Shown here: positions 26,487 through 35,723 of the stretch, in pieces | Numbering within the stretch: position 1 is the stretch's first letter | Layout of the letters: the number at the start of each line of letters is the position of its first letter | Assembly (NCBI GenBank): GCA_029264305.1 | Contig: JARICA010000017.1 | Location: forward strand, 1 to 64,000 | Length of the DNA stretch: 64,000 bases | DNA from: Faecalimonas sp. | GTDB taxonomy: Bacteria > Bacillota > Clostridia > Lachnospirales > Lachnospiraceae | Direction: 5' to 3' | Program-made: the position numbers and the translations under genes | The notes under the pieces: generated by a model | Database searches by the model: none | What the model saw: the letters and a program-made list of their open reading frames with translations, nothing else | Told to the model about the DNA's origin: nothing

Positions 26487-26833
26487 ATAAGCAAGACGAT
26501 AAGCCGGGTTATGTCGTTGAACGGTCATCTATCTAGACCTATCGTTGCCAATAGGTTCGAGCAACCTACCTAAAACGTGGCGGGCAACCACAATGTTTTC
26601 ATTCGGTTTTGCTTCAGGTGGGGTTTACATATGCCCTCGTTGTTACCAACAAGGCGGTAGTCTCTTACACTGCCCTTCCAACCTTACGCTATCACTAACG
26701 CGGTATATTTCTGTTGCACTATCCTTAGAGTCGCCTCCACCGGACGTTATCCGGCACCCTGCCCTATGAAGCCCGGACTTTCCTCATCTGCGGTCTTTCG
26801 ACACTTGCAGCTGCGACCGTCTGTCCTACTTAC
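26487..26833 (-). ncRNA. rnpB: RNase P RNA, bacterial type A
   Basis: About 347 bases. The conserved 5' core GATGAGGAAAGTCCGGGCT lies on the minus strand around 26770-26790, followed by CAGGGTGCCGGATAACGTCC, and the 3' part carries the conserved CATAACCCGGCTTATCG. The ends were set by an 11-pair P1 helix, GTAAGTAGGAC with GTCTTGCTTAT. It is the catalytic part of the tRNA 5'-processing enzyme. A promoter with a matching start point lies at 26844-26872 inside rnhA, and a terminator follows at 26412. Confidence 0.96.
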
Positions 26834-26843
26834 ATACTTTTAT

Positions 26844-26872
26844 AGTTTAACATACTTCTATTACATCGTCAA
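26844..26872 (-). promoter_or_regulatory. rnpB promoter inside the 3' end of rnhA
   Basis: On the minus strand -35 TTGACG, 17-base spacer, -10 TAAACT. The predicted start, about 7 bases on, coincides with the RNase P RNA 5' end set independently by its P1 helix. Confidence 0.7.
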
Positions 26873-27329
26873 TTAAGTTTTCTCCATCAGCAGCCGATGT
26901 CGCCAAAAAATCACATCGTTCATTTTGCATATGTCCATCATGTCCCTTTACCCAAATAAATGTTACACAATGTGGTTCTTTCGCTTTTAATAATCTCTTC
27001 CACAAATCTACATTCTTTACCGGCTCATTCTTTCCCCGTTTCCAACCTTTTCTTATCCATCCGTCAATCCATTTTTGATTGAAGGCATCTACCACATATT
27101 TAGAATCTGAATACAACTCAATTTCACAAGGACGGTTTAACGCCTCAAGTCCGGCAATAACGGCCATTAATTCCATACGATTATTCGTAGTTTTTTTATA
27201 TCCTTGTGATAATTCTTTTGTATGCAATTCTCCCTTCGTATCTACATACTCTAAAACTGTTCCATATCCCCCAGGACCATCTGGATTTCCTCTAGCTGCT
27301 CCATCAGTATATATTTTCACTTTCATCAT
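26847..27329 (-). CDS. rnhA: Ribonuclease HI
   Basis: 160 residues. Degrades the RNA strand of RNA-DNA hybrids. Catalytic acids are in place: [18 protein letters not shown] (Asp), [14 protein letters not shown] (Glu), [11 protein letters not shown] (Asp) and [16 protein letters not shown] (His and Asp). The frame opens at ATG 27344, but the double ATG at 27329/27326 has GGAG at a better distance and gives the usual family start. The gene ends only 14 bases before rnpB and carries its promoter. It overlaps or abuts the MutS-like gene upstream. Confidence 0.95.
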   Translation of the reverse strand: MMKVKIYTDGAARGNPDGPGGYGTVLEYVDTKGELHTKELSQGYKKTTNNRMELMAVIAGLEALNRPCEIELYSDSKYVVDAFNQKWIDGWIRKGWKRGKNEPVKNVDLWKRLLKAKEPHCVTFIWVKGHDGHMQNERCDFLATSAADGENLIDDVIEVC

Positions 27330-27331
27330 CT

Positions 27332-29026
27332 CTATATTCTCCATTCTCCAGTTTTTAAAAAATGTGTTGCTGTCTGTTCTGCACTTTCAATAATTTTCTT
27401 ATCATACCCCATTATATTCAATAATTTTATTGCATTTCGTGAAACTGCCCTTCCTCTATACAACTCATAATTAAATAAAATATCATTTTCTTTAATTTCT
27501 TCTTGAAAATGATAATTATTATAGTCGTTTTCAAGAAGATGTGTCAATTCTATATCATGTGTTGCCGCAAAACAGATTACTTGCTTTTCGGAAAAACTTT
27601 TTAAAATTTGCGCTGATGCTGATATGCGTTCAATGGTATTGGTTCCTCGAAGTACTTCATCCACAAAACAAAGCATCGGTAGTTTATCATCCCTGTGACT
27701 TAAAATTCTCTTCAACGACTTGATTTCTACTATATAATAACTTTCATTCTCTTGCAAATCATCTTTCAATGCCATAGAGGAATACATTTGAAAAAAACTC
27801 GCTTGGTAAAATGTAGAAACACTTGTATAAATCGTCTGTGCTAAAATAGCATTAATTGCCACAGTTTTCAAAAATGTTGATTTTCCGGAAGCATTTGAAC
27901 CTGTAATCAAAACATTCTTTCTCTCAGAAATAGAATTTGCTACTGGTTCTTTAAGAAGAGGATGATAAACATTTTTCACTTCAATAAATGCCTCTTCTGC
28001 TTCTTCTAAATTAGGCAAACTATAAAAAGGCAAACTTTCTCGAAAAGACGCTATAGAGATACATACATCTAGAATTCCTAAATTTCTTACCAAATCATCA
28101 ATCGCATTAACATTCTGTTTGATTTCTTCTAACATAGAATTAAATTTCAACAAATCAACATGTGTAACCATTCGAATATAATCCAAAAACGTTTCTGCTA
28201 CACTTCCCGTTACACGTTGTGATGACATTAAAATAGAAGAACCCAATCGAAATTTTTTAAATTTTCGTTGTACCTCTGCAATATTATCTACATACGGTTG
28301 AATCTCAACAATCTTTAATTGTGAAATTACTTTACTTGCATCCAACATCTTCATCACATCCGAAAAAATAGTTAAATATGGTTCTATCTCTCCTTTTCTT
28401 TTATAGTATTGGGAAATATCCCACATTAATAAAAACAACATAATTACAAAGCCTATCGCTACTTCTGACACAGTCATTAAAAGTAATCCCATTGGAATCG
28501 TAAACAACGCTATGTAATGTTTTAAATTACTTTCTTTGTCTAGTGTTACTAATAAATCAATATAATCACTTATAGAAAATTTTCTTGTTTTTCCTATTTG
28601 CCAAAGACAAACTTCTAAATTCACTCTATCTTTTTGATGTGTAGCAAAAAAATCTGCTAGCCTTGCTCTCTCCTCTAACGCCTTTTGTTCTGTTACAGGT
28701 GTTCGCAACAAATAGTATAAATATTCCTCTCCTGCGGAACATTTTGTATTATTGATAGAAGCAAAAATATTGTCCATATCCAAATCATTCCAAGTGATAT
28801 TGTCAATATATGGCTTCTTTATTTTTCCTTTTTTCAACTGATATTCAAAATATCTTGAAATCTTCTTCAATTCGTCATTACTATATTCTCTTTGTGGAAT
28901 TTTTCCCCATTCTTCTAGAAATTTTCTTCGCCTAACTTCTTTTGCTCTTTTTTCACTAATATAGATATGCACAATTCCAAAAACAAAAAGAAGAAGTATT
29001 GAAACTACTATGAATTCTACCTGCAT
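27332..29026 (-). CDS. Membrane-anchored MutS-family ATPase
   Basis: 564 residues. One membrane helix at the very N-terminus ([19 protein letters not shown]), another hydrophobic pair around residue 190-220, then a MutS core/lever region and the ATPase domain: Walker [11 protein letters not shown] near residue 375, Walker [14 protein letters not shown] near 455, and ATHDIEL. The mismatch-recognition domain of MutS1 is missing, so a mismatch-repair role is unlikely; a role at the membrane is unknown. The longest frame begins earlier at 29101, but ATG 29026 has AAAGGA 7 bases upstream. It sits between an HD hydrolase and rnhA. Confidence 0.85.
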   Translation of the reverse strand: MQVEFIVVSILLLFVFGIVHIYISEKRAKEVRRRKFLEEWGKIPQREYSNDELKKISRYFEYQLKKGKIKKPYIDNITWNDLDMDNIFASINNTKCSAGEEYLYYLLRTPVTEQKALEERARLADFFATHQKDRVNLEVCLWQIGKTRKFSISDYIDLLVTLDKESNLKHYIALFTIPMGLLLMTVSEVAIGFVIMLFLLMWDISQYYKRKGEIEPYLTIFSDVMKMLDASKVISQLKIVEIQPYVDNIAEVQRKFKKFRLGSSILMSSQRVTGSVAETFLDYIRMVTHVDLLKFNSMLEEIKQNVNAIDDLVRNLGILDVCISIASFRESLPFYSLPNLEEAEEAFIEVKNVYHPLLKEPVANSISERKNVLITGSNASGKSTFLKTVAINAILAQTIYTSVSTFYQASFFQMYSSMALKDDLQENESYYIVEIKSLKRILSHRDDKLPMLCFVDEVLRGTNTIERISASAQILKSFSEKQVICFAATHDIELTHLLENDYNNYHFQEEIKENDILFNYELYRGRAVSRNAIKLLNIMGYDKKIIESAEQTATHFLKTGEWRI

Positions 29027-29040
29027 GTTATTTTCCTTTG

Positions 29041-29625
29041 CTATTCCTGAATATTTCCTAGTTTCACATTTTTTTCTACTATCTTTTGCATTTCTTCCCA
29101 TATTACTTCTGAAGTTTCTTTAATTTTTTCATTTCTCTTATAAATTTGTTCTTTCCTCACACAATGTTCTCTCCAACTTTTCCCTTCTGACGCATCATTT
29201 AATAAAATTGGTTGAAAATTATCAAGAAGATGGGCATATTTTGCATCTTCCGTCTCATACAATTCAAATTCTTCCCATAATTTTCTAAAATACTCTCCTT
29301 GTTCTATTGGAAGAATGCTAAAAATACGTTCTGCTGCTTTCTCTTCTCGTTCTCTTTTATCGTTTACTCCAACACTACCATAGGCATATGTATCACCTGC
29401 ATCTATCTCTACAAGATCATGTATCAAAACCATTGTAATTACTTTGAGAAGGTCCACTTCTTCACTGACATATTCTTTTAATAAAATCGCAGACAATGCA
29501 AGATGCCATGAGTGTTCTGCATCATTTTCTTTTCTTTCGCCATCGGATAAATAGGTCTGTCTGAAAATATTTTTCACTTTATCCACTTCAACAATAAACT
29601 GTATTTGTTTTTCCAATCTTGTCAT
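29041..29625 (-). CDS. HD-domain phosphohydrolase (YfbR/HDDC2 type)
   Basis: 194 residues. HD metal motif: DAEHSWHLALSAILL followed by TMVLIHDLVEIDAGDTYAYG, where the HD pair and the EIDAGD acids sit as in 5'-deoxynucleotidase-like proteins. It probably cleaves nucleoside monophosphates, though the substrate is unproven. ATG 29625 (MTRLEKQIQFIVEVDKVK) is the typical family start, with GAGAAG upstream; the longer frame has no ribosome binding site. 14 bases upstream of the MutS-like gene. Confidence 0.85.
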   Translation of the reverse strand: MTRLEKQIQFIVEVDKVKNIFRQTYLSDGERKENDAEHSWHLALSAILLKEYVSEEVDLLKVITMVLIHDLVEIDAGDTYAYGSVGVNDKREREEKAAERIFSILPIEQGEYFRKLWEEFELYETEDAKYAHLLDNFQPILLNDASEGKSWREHCVRKEQIYKRNEKIKETSEVIWEEMQKIVEKNVKLGNIQE

Positions 29626-29716
29626 TTTCACTTCTCTCTTTCTGAAATAATTATTTATCATTTTATCATGAACAAAAAAGAAATACTACTCCTCTTTTAT
29701 TTTCTAAAATTTAACA

Positions 29717-29745
29717 TTGAAAAAAATCGAATTATGAGTTATGAT
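29717..29745 (+). promoter_or_regulatory. xpt promoter
   Basis: TTGAAA, 17-base spacer, TATGAT, 59 bases before the xpt ATG. The leader of about 50 bases is too short for, and lacks the motifs of, a purine riboswitch. Confidence 0.6.
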
Positions 29746-29804
29746 TGATAACAACACAAAATTACTATAAACAAAATGAGTTTTGTTAGGAGAGGAATAG
29801 AATT

Positions 29805-30380
29805 ATGCAACTTTTAAAAGAACGAATTTTAAAAGACGGTGTTGTTAAACCCGGAAATGTACTAAAAGTAGATAGTTTTTTAAATCATCAGATGGATATT
29901 GATTTAATTAACGAAATCGGAAAGGAATTTAGAAGAAGATTTCCTTCAGATAAAATTACAAAGATTCTCACTATAGAAGCTTCGGGAATTGGAATTGCTT
30001 GTATTGTTGCTCAATATTTTAATGTACCAGTTGTATTTGCTAAAAAAGCACAGAGTATTAATATTGATGGTGATGTTTATTCGACAAAAATCGAATCTTT
30101 TACTCACAAACGTACATACGATGTTATTCTCTCTAAAAAGTTTTTAACAAAAGATGACCATGTACTTATTCTTGATGACTTTCTTGCAAACGGTTGTGCA
30201 TTACTTGGCTTAATCGATATTGTTAAGGAATCTGGAGCTACAATTGAAGGTGCTGGAATTGTTATTGAAAAAGGAATGCAAGATGGTGGAAAGAAAATAC
30301 GTCAACAAGGAATCCATTTAGAATCTCTTGCTATTGTAGAATCCATGACAGATACAGATCTTACATTTAAAGAAGATTAG
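29805..30380 (+). CDS. xpt: Xanthine phosphoribosyltransferase
   Basis: 191 residues, usual length. Salvages xanthine to XMP. N-terminal MQLLKERILKDGVVKPGNVLKVDSF is close to the family pattern; the PRPP-binding loop is VLILDDFLANGCAL near residue 125; TIEASGIGIA near residue 60 is the conserved loop. AGGAGAGG precedes the ATG. Here it stands alone, without a uracil or xanthine permease partner and without a riboswitch. Confidence 0.94.
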   Translation: MQLLKERILKDGVVKPGNVLKVDSFLNHQMDIDLINEIGKEFRRRFPSDKITKILTIEASGIGIACIVAQYFNVPVVFAKKAQSINIDGDVYSTKIESFTHKRTYDVILSKKFLTKDDHVLILDDFLANGCALLGLIDIVKESGATIEGAGIVIEKGMQDGGKKIRQQGIHLESLAIVESMTDTDLTFKED

Positions 30381-30385
30381 CAGTA

Positions 30386-30420
30386 AAAAACAGATTGCGT
30401 TACATACACAATCTGTTTTT
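30386..30420. terminator. Bidirectional terminator between xpt and the aldolase gene
   Basis: AAAAACAGATTG and CAATCTGTTTTT arms (12 pairs), 11-base loop. It serves the converging genes on both sides. Confidence 0.85.
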
Positions 30421-30422
30421 CT

Positions 30423-31448
30423 TTACATATCTTTTAATAATTGTTCTACATTTTCTTCTTTTGTCGCCCAACTTGTGCACAATCGAATAACACTGTTGTT
30501 CTCATCATATTTTTCTTGATAAGTATATACATATTTTTCTTTTAATTTTTCCAATTTTTCATTTGGAACAATAACAAATTGTTGGTTTGTATTACTATTT
30601 ATGAAAAATTTATATCCCTTCTCTGTGAGCCCGTTTTTTAAACGCATCGCCAAACGAATGGCATGTTTCGACATTGCAAAATACAATCCATCTTTAAATA
30701 ATTCTTTAAATTGTAACCCTAAAAGTCTCCCTTTCGCCAACATTCCACCTTTTTGTTTCATAATATAACGAAAATCTTCCTGCAATTCCTCATTACAGAT
30801 AACTATTGCTTCTCCAAATAATGCGCCTACTTTCGTTCCTCCTATATAAAAGATATCACAATTTTTCGCAATGCTTTTTAAATCCAAATCATTTCCATCT
30901 GCACACAATCCATATCCGAGTCTTGCTCCATCTAAATATAAATACATCCCACACTCATCACAAACTGCACGCAAATCTTCTAGTTCTTTCTTGGTGTATA
31001 TCGTTCCTAGTTCAGTTGGATTAGAAATGTAAACCAATTTCGGTTGTGTCATATGTTCAAAAGAAGAGTCATTTTTGTGAAGTACATACACTTCTTTAAT
31101 CTGTTTTGCAGAAATTTTACCATCTTCACTCGGTATCGTCATCACTTTATGTCCACACGCTTCAATTGCTCCTGTTTCGTGTACATTAATGTGTCCACTC
31201 ACAGCACAAAGCACTGCTTGATGTGGTCTTAAAACAGAAGAAATCACTGTAAGATTCGCTTGTGTTCCACCTACCATAAAATGTACTTTTGCTTTCTGTG
31301 ATTGACACAATTCTTTTATAATTTTCTCAGCTTCTTTACAATACTGATCTTCCCCATATCCTACTGTTTGTTCCATATTTGTTTCAACTAACGCTTCTAG
31401 AATACGCGGATGTGCCCCTTCGTTATAATCACAATTAAATGCTATCAT
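30423..31448 (-). CDS. Low-specificity threonine aldolase / beta-eliminating lyase family
   Basis: 341 residues. PLP fold-type I enzyme: NYIEGAHP-like start (CDYNEGAHPRILEAL), MVGGTQANLTVI near 58, LYLDGARLGYGL near 170 (the Asp that contacts the PLP ring) and the PLP lysine in YIGGTKVGALFGEA near 204. It likely splits L-threonine or allo-threonine to glycine and acetaldehyde; specificity cannot be read off. AGGAGG precedes the ATG. Monocistronic, ending at the shared terminator. Confidence 0.88.
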   Translation of the reverse strand: MIAFNCDYNEGAHPRILEALVETNMEQTVGYGEDQYCKEAEKIIKELCQSQKAKVHFMVGGTQANLTVISSVLRPHQAVLCAVSGHINVHETGAIEACGHKVMTIPSEDGKISAKQIKEVYVLHKNDSSFEHMTQPKLVYISNPTELGTIYTKKELEDLRAVCDECGMYLYLDGARLGYGLCADGNDLDLKSIAKNCDIFYIGGTKVGALFGEAIVICNEELQEDFRYIMKQKGGMLAKGRLLGLQFKELFKDGLYFAMSKHAIRLAMRLKNGLTEKGYKFFINSNTNQQFVIVPNEKLEKLKEKYVYTYQEKYDENNSVIRLCTSWATKEENVEQLLKDM

Positions 31449-31502
31449 TTCCTATTCCTCCTTTGACTATATTTTTTATTATAGCATAAAAGAGAAACTA
31501 TT

Positions 31503-32972
31503 TTAAATAATAATACACACAAGTCCACCGTTACTATCATTGACAATTTTTTGCATTGTATCTTGAAGTTTCACCTGACTTTCATCATTAATCATCATCA
31601 TTTTATTTTTCATCCCTTCCATAACTAATTCTTCAATAGATTTACCGAAAATATTTACTTTCCATATTCCTTCTTCCGTCTCATTTGTTTCTCGAATATA
31701 TTTCAATAAATCTTCTGCTTGCTGTTGACTTCCTACAATTGGAGCAATATCCGTTTCGATATTTGCTTTAATCAAATGTACAGAAGGTGCCTCAGAATGT
31801 ATTTTTACTCCGAATTTATTTCCTTGTTTTATTATAATCGGGTCGTCCAATTTAATTTCATTTCGTGTAGGAGAAACAACCCCATAGCCTTTTAATCGAA
31901 CAGAATCCATAGCGTCTTTCACTCCTTCGTATTCCTTTCTAAGCATAGACAGTTGTTTCATCGTTCCAACCAGGTCATATTCACTTGTAATACATTCTCC
32001 TGTTACCTCACTTAAAACTTCATAATAAAATGATTCTCCAATCTGAATACGAACTTTCACACTTCCCGAATCCATTTTCACTTCTTCAATACGAATCTCT
32101 TCTATGTAGTCGCTAGTTTCTTTCCATTCTTTTTTTACATCTTTGATTTGTGAAAATGTATTCAATATTTCTTTCACATGTAAAAGTAAGTCTTGTTTAA
32201 TTCTATGTTCCATCGGAAGCATTTCTACCCATTTAGGGATATAAAACTGGACTTCTGCAATAGGAAACTCAAATAAAATACTTTGCATAATTTGATTGAT
32301 ATCTTCTTGCTTTAACTGCTCACAATTTACAGTCAGCGTTGTTACTCCATATTGTTCTTCTAACTGTTCTTTTACACTTTTAGCTTCTTCTCCATAGGGT
32401 TTTTTAGAATTTATTAAAACAACAAATGGCTTTCCTATACGTTGCAATTCTCGAATGGTATTTTTTTCCGCTTCTATATAATTTTCTCTCTGTAATTCGC
32501 CTATAGTCCCATCTGTTGTAATCACAATACCTATAGTAGAATGGTCTCGTATAACTTTTTGCGTGCCTATTGTTGCTGCTTTAGTAAATGGAATCTCATG
32601 TTCAAACCAAGGTGTCTTTACTTGTCTTTCTTCGTCGTTTTCTATATGTCCTACTGCACCTTCCACCATATATCCAACACAATCGATCAAGCGAATATTC
32701 GCTACTATTCCTTCCTCTAATTCAATCTTTGCGGCTTCTTTCGGAATAAATTTAGGTTCTGTTGTCATAATTGTCTTTCCTGAAGCAGACTGTGGCAACT
32801 CATCTCTCGTCTGTATTCTTGTATGCTCATCTTCTATATGTGGAAGAACAAGCAAATCCATAAACCGTTTAATGAATGTGGATTTTCCTGTACGAACTGG
32901 TCCCACCACTCCAATATATATTTCTCCTTTTGTTCTCGCTTGTATGTCTTTGTATAAATGAAACGTATTCAT
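31503..32972 (-). CDS. spoIVA: Stage IV sporulation protein A (spore coat morphogenetic ATPase)
   Basis: 489 residues, typical length. Polymerises around the forespore as the base of the coat. The N-terminal GTPase-like domain has the P-loop GPVRTGKSTFIKRF near 24 and the SpoIVA-specific TEPKFIPKEAA and VRLIDCVGYMVEGA-type segments; the C-terminus ends with the hydrophobic SNGGLVCIII needed for anchoring in Bacillus. AAGGGGGTG precedes the ATG. A mother-cell sigma-E promoter is expected, but I could not assign one. Direct evidence that the organism forms endospores. Confidence 0.96.
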   Translation of the reverse strand: MNTFHLYKDIQARTKGEIYIGVVGPVRTGKSTFIKRFMDLLVLPHIEDEHTRIQTRDELPQSASGKTIMTTEPKFIPKEAAKIELEEGIVANIRLIDCVGYMVEGAVGHIENDEERQVKTPWFEHEIPFTKAATIGTQKVIRDHSTIGIVITTDGTIGELQRENYIEAEKNTIRELQRIGKPFVVLINSKKPYGEEAKSVKEQLEEQYGVTTLTVNCEQLKQEDINQIMQSILFEFPIAEVQFYIPKWVEMLPMEHRIKQDLLLHVKEILNTFSQIKDVKKEWKETSDYIEEIRIEEVKMDSGSVKVRIQIGESFYYEVLSEVTGECITSEYDLVGTMKQLSMLRKEYEGVKDAMDSVRLKGYGVVSPTRNEIKLDDPIIIKQGNKFGVKIHSEAPSVHLIKANIETDIAPIVGSQQQAEDLLKYIRETNETEEGIWKVNIFGKSIEELVMEGMKNKMMMINDESQVKLQDTMQKIVNDSNGGLVCIII

Positions 32973-33101
32973 AAAACACCCCCTTACTATACTGATAATA
33001 ATCTATGCCTCCTTTTTATTTTTTAGAAGTTACCTCATTGATTTTTTATTCTAAAAGTCGTATCATAAAAAATAAAAAGGATAAGGTTTGGTGTTACATA
33101 C

Positions 33102-34028
33102 ATGCACGCAACAAGAACAAAACAAAAGAAAGAGCGTTCCGCTCTAAATATTTCATTAATTGCAGGACTTATTTTTGCTCTTCTAGAAATTATTATAGCT
33201 ATTTACACACATTCTCAAGCTGTTCTACTCGATGGTTTTTATGATGGTGTAGAATCTATAATGATTATTATTTCTATCGGAATCATTCCATTACTATATC
33301 GTTCTTCTAATGAAAAGAGACCTTTTGGCTATTTGCAAATAGAATCTTTTTTTGTTGTAATCAAGGGATTTACAATGATTGCCATCACTATCGGTTTAAT
33401 TTCCACTAATATAGAAATTGTACTTAATGGAGGACGTCATATTGCTTTTAATAATATTGCCTACTTTGAACTTTTCGCAACCCTCTTAAGTGTATTTGTT
33501 ATTTTTCTACTTCGAAAGAAAAATGCCAAAACACATTCTGCCCTTGTTTCTATGGAAATCCAAGAGTGGACAATCGATACTATCGCTTCTTTAGGTATGG
33601 CGATTGCTTTTTTTCTTCCACTTTTTATCAAAACAACTTGGTTTGTAAAAATCGTTCCTTATTTAGATCAAATCATTGCTATTGCACTTTCACTATTTAT
33701 GTTGCCCACACCAATTCGTGTAATTATAACAGGTCTAAGAGATATTTTCTTAATTGCTCCAGAAGAAGAAACTATAACGGAAATCAAAAGTATTATCAAC
33801 CCGATTTTAGTTTCCTATGGTTATAAACAATTATCTTATGATATTATTCGAACTGGAAGAAAACTTTGGATTAGTGTTTATATTACATTCGACAAAGATT
33901 TGATATCTATTTCTCGACTTCGCATTGTTCAAGATTTAATTATCGAAGCACTAAAAAAAGATTACCAAGATTTTTATTTTGAATTGTTACCTGAGGTTGA
34001 GTATCTAGGAAATACAGAAGTACGATAA
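33102..34028 (+). CDS. Cation diffusion facilitator family transporter
   Basis: 308 residues, about six membrane helices (first about 14-36, then 50-66, 85-103, 118-136, 158-180, 190-212) and a C-terminal cytosolic domain. The transmembrane metal site differs from zinc exporters: helix 2 has D44xxxD48 (LLDGFYDGVES) and helix 5 has E155xxxD159 (EIQEWTID), where His-xxx-Asp is common. An all-acidic site suggests a metal other than zinc, such as manganese or iron, but that is inference. GGTG precedes the ATG by 8 bases. Monocistronic. Confidence 0.85.
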   Translation: MHATRTKQKKERSALNISLIAGLIFALLEIIIAIYTHSQAVLLDGFYDGVESIMIIISIGIIPLLYRSSNEKRPFGYLQIESFFVVIKGFTMIAITIGLISTNIEIVLNGGRHIAFNNIAYFELFATLLSVFVIFLLRKKNAKTHSALVSMEIQEWTIDTIASLGMAIAFFLPLFIKTTWFVKIVPYLDQIIAIALSLFMLPTPIRVIITGLRDIFLIAPEEETITEIKSIINPILVSYGYKQLSYDIIRTGRKLWISVYITFDKDLISISRLRIVQDLIIEALKKDYQDFYFELLPEVEYLGNTEVR

Positions 34029-34056
34029 AAGGAGAGAACTGAAAAGTTCTCTCCTT
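34029..34056. terminator. Bidirectional terminator between the CDF gene and gpsA
   Basis: Perfect 12-base arms (AAGGAGAGAACT and complement) closing a GAAA tetraloop; the minus strand continues into TTTT. Confidence 0.8.
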
Positions 34057-34061
34057 AATAA

Positions 34062-35072
34062 TTATTCCCACGGTAATGTGGGGATTTCTATTCTTTTATC
34101 TCTTAACATTAACTCTTTAACTGCTTCTCCTGGATTTTTCCCTTCAAACAATACTTTATTTACTTGTTCAATAATCGGAATAGATACATCGTATTTCTTT
34201 GCAAGTTTCACTGCTGATTTTGTAGAATAAACACCTTCCACAACCATTTGTACTTCTTCCATCGCTTCTTCCATTGTCTTTCCTTGACCAATTAAAAATC
34301 CAGCTTTTCTATTACGACTATGCACACTCGCACAAGTAACAATCAAGTCTCCAATTCCTGTAAGCCCAGTAAAACTTTCTAATTTTCCGCCCATCGCAAC
34401 TCCAAGTCTTGCAATTTCAGCAATTCCTCTTGTGATCAAAGCAGCTTTTGTATTATCTCCGTATCCAAGCCCATCTGCAATTCCAGCCGCTAATGCAATC
34501 ACATTTTTCAACGCCCCTCCAATTTCTATTCCAAGCATATCTGGACTAGTATATACTCTAAACGTTTCATTCATAAATGCTTCTTGCAAATATTCCGCTG
34601 TCTTTTTCGTTTTCGCTCCTACAACACAAGTTGTCGGAAGCCCTCTTCCAACTTCCTCCGCATGACTTGGTCCTGATAAAACTGCTACGTTCGCCTGAGG
34701 GATTTCTTCAAAAATTTGTTGCGACAAAGTCATTAGTGTATCTTCCTCGATTCCTTTTGCCACATCCACAATAATCTGATTTTCTTCCACGTATGGCTTC
34801 ATACTTCGTGCTGTTGCTCTTGTAAATGGTGATGGTACTGCAAGCACCATAAAATCTTGTCCTTCTATTGCTTCTTGCAATTCATTTGTAAACTGCATCT
34901 CTTGTGGAAGTTTTACCCCTGGAAGTTTACTTTTATGCTCTCTTTCTTTTAAAAGCATTTCCACCTCTTCCTTTGAAATCGACCAAACAGTCACTTTATG
35001 ACCATTTTTATGAAGTAATAACGCTAATGCAGTTCCCCAACTCCCTGCTCCTAATACACCTACATTTGCCAT
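34062..35072 (-). CDS. gpsA: NAD(P)-dependent glycerol-3-phosphate dehydrogenase
   Basis: 336 residues. Makes sn-glycerol-3-phosphate for phospholipids. N-terminal Rossmann motif GVLGAGSWGTALALLL, then VLSGPSHAEEVGRGLPT and the catalytic region GIEIGGALKNVIALAAGIADGLG near residue 190. GGAG precedes the ATG. In the order der-plsY-gpsA, so that acyl-acceptor supply and first acylation are encoded together. Confidence 0.96.
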   Translation of the reverse strand: MANVGVLGAGSWGTALALLLHKNGHKVTVWSISKEEVEMLLKEREHKSKLPGVKLPQEMQFTNELQEAIEGQDFMVLAVPSPFTRATARSMKPYVEENQIIVDVAKGIEEDTLMTLSQQIFEEIPQANVAVLSGPSHAEEVGRGLPTTCVVGAKTKKTAEYLQEAFMNETFRVYTSPDMLGIEIGGALKNVIALAAGIADGLGYGDNTKAALITRGIAEIARLGVAMGGKLESFTGLTGIGDLIVTCASVHSRNRKAGFLIGQGKTMEEAMEEVQMVVEGVYSTKSAVKLAKKYDVSIPIIEQVNKVLFEGKNPGEAVKELMLRDKRIEIPTLPWE

Positions 35073-35083
35073 ATCCTATTCTC

Positions 35084-35722
35084 CTACTTCTTTCCAAACT
35101 TTAACTTGTTTTCAGTTCCATTACATAATCTTTTTATATTTTCACGATGTTTATACACCGCTAATATTACTAAAAACACTGAAAGTGTATACAATTCATA
35201 CTGTTGTGATTGTGTAAGAGTTGTTCCAAAAACTTCTCCTTGTACAACCATCCCTATTCCAAAAATAATAACTAAGATAATAGATCCAAGCGAAACATAT
35301 CTTGTTATCCCGACTATCACAATAAATGTAAGCATTGCCACTAAAGCTACTTTCGGATTTACTGCAAGTAAAAGTCCTGCAGTTGCTGCAATTCCTTTTC
35401 CTCCTTTAAACTTTAAGTAGAAAGGAAAATTATGTCCAAGCACAGCACCTATTCCAGCATACATCGCTAACAATTCAAACATTTCACTATTACTTTTTCC
35501 ATAAATCATATATGCAATCCATACGGCTAAAATACATTTTAAACTATCACCTAAAAAGGTTATTGCTCCCGCTTTCCATCCCAATGTTCGAAGAGCGTTT
35601 GTTGTTCCTGCATTTCCACTTCCATGTTTTCTAATGTCTATATGATGTAGCCTACCGTAAATATATCCTGTCTGAAATAATCCACAAATATATCCCAAAA
35701 TCAGACAAACTAAACGTTCCAT
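35084..35722 (-). CDS. plsY: Acyl-phosphate:glycerol-3-phosphate acyltransferase
   Basis: 212 residues, about five membrane helices. Three conserved loops are seen: GSGNAGTTNALRTLG near 35, GHNFPFYLKFKGGKGIA near 100, and a later loop before the last helices. Adds the first acyl chain to glycerol-3-phosphate. The frame opens nine codons earlier inside der, but ATG 35722 has AAGGA upstream and starts just past the der stop. It precedes gpsA. Confidence 0.95.
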   Translation of the reverse strand: MERLVCLILGYICGLFQTGYIYGRLHHIDIRKHGSGNAGTTNALRTLGWKAGAITFLGDSLKCILAVWIAYMIYGKSNSEMFELLAMYAGIGAVLGHNFPFYLKFKGGKGIAATAGLLLAVNPKVALVAMLTFIVIVGITRYVSLGSIILVIIFGIGMVVQGEVFGTTLTQSQQYELYTLSVFLVILAVYKHRENIKRLCNGTENKLKFGKK

Positions 35723-35723
35723 A

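Noticed and set aside
26545-26769. Protein-coding frame inside RNase P RNA
   Set aside because: The region is fully explained by the RNA core and P1 helix on the other strand.
29746-29804. Purine riboswitch upstream of xpt
   Set aside because: The leader after the promoter is only about 50 bases and lacks the conserved core and the three-way-junction layout; only a short A/T-rich repeat is present.
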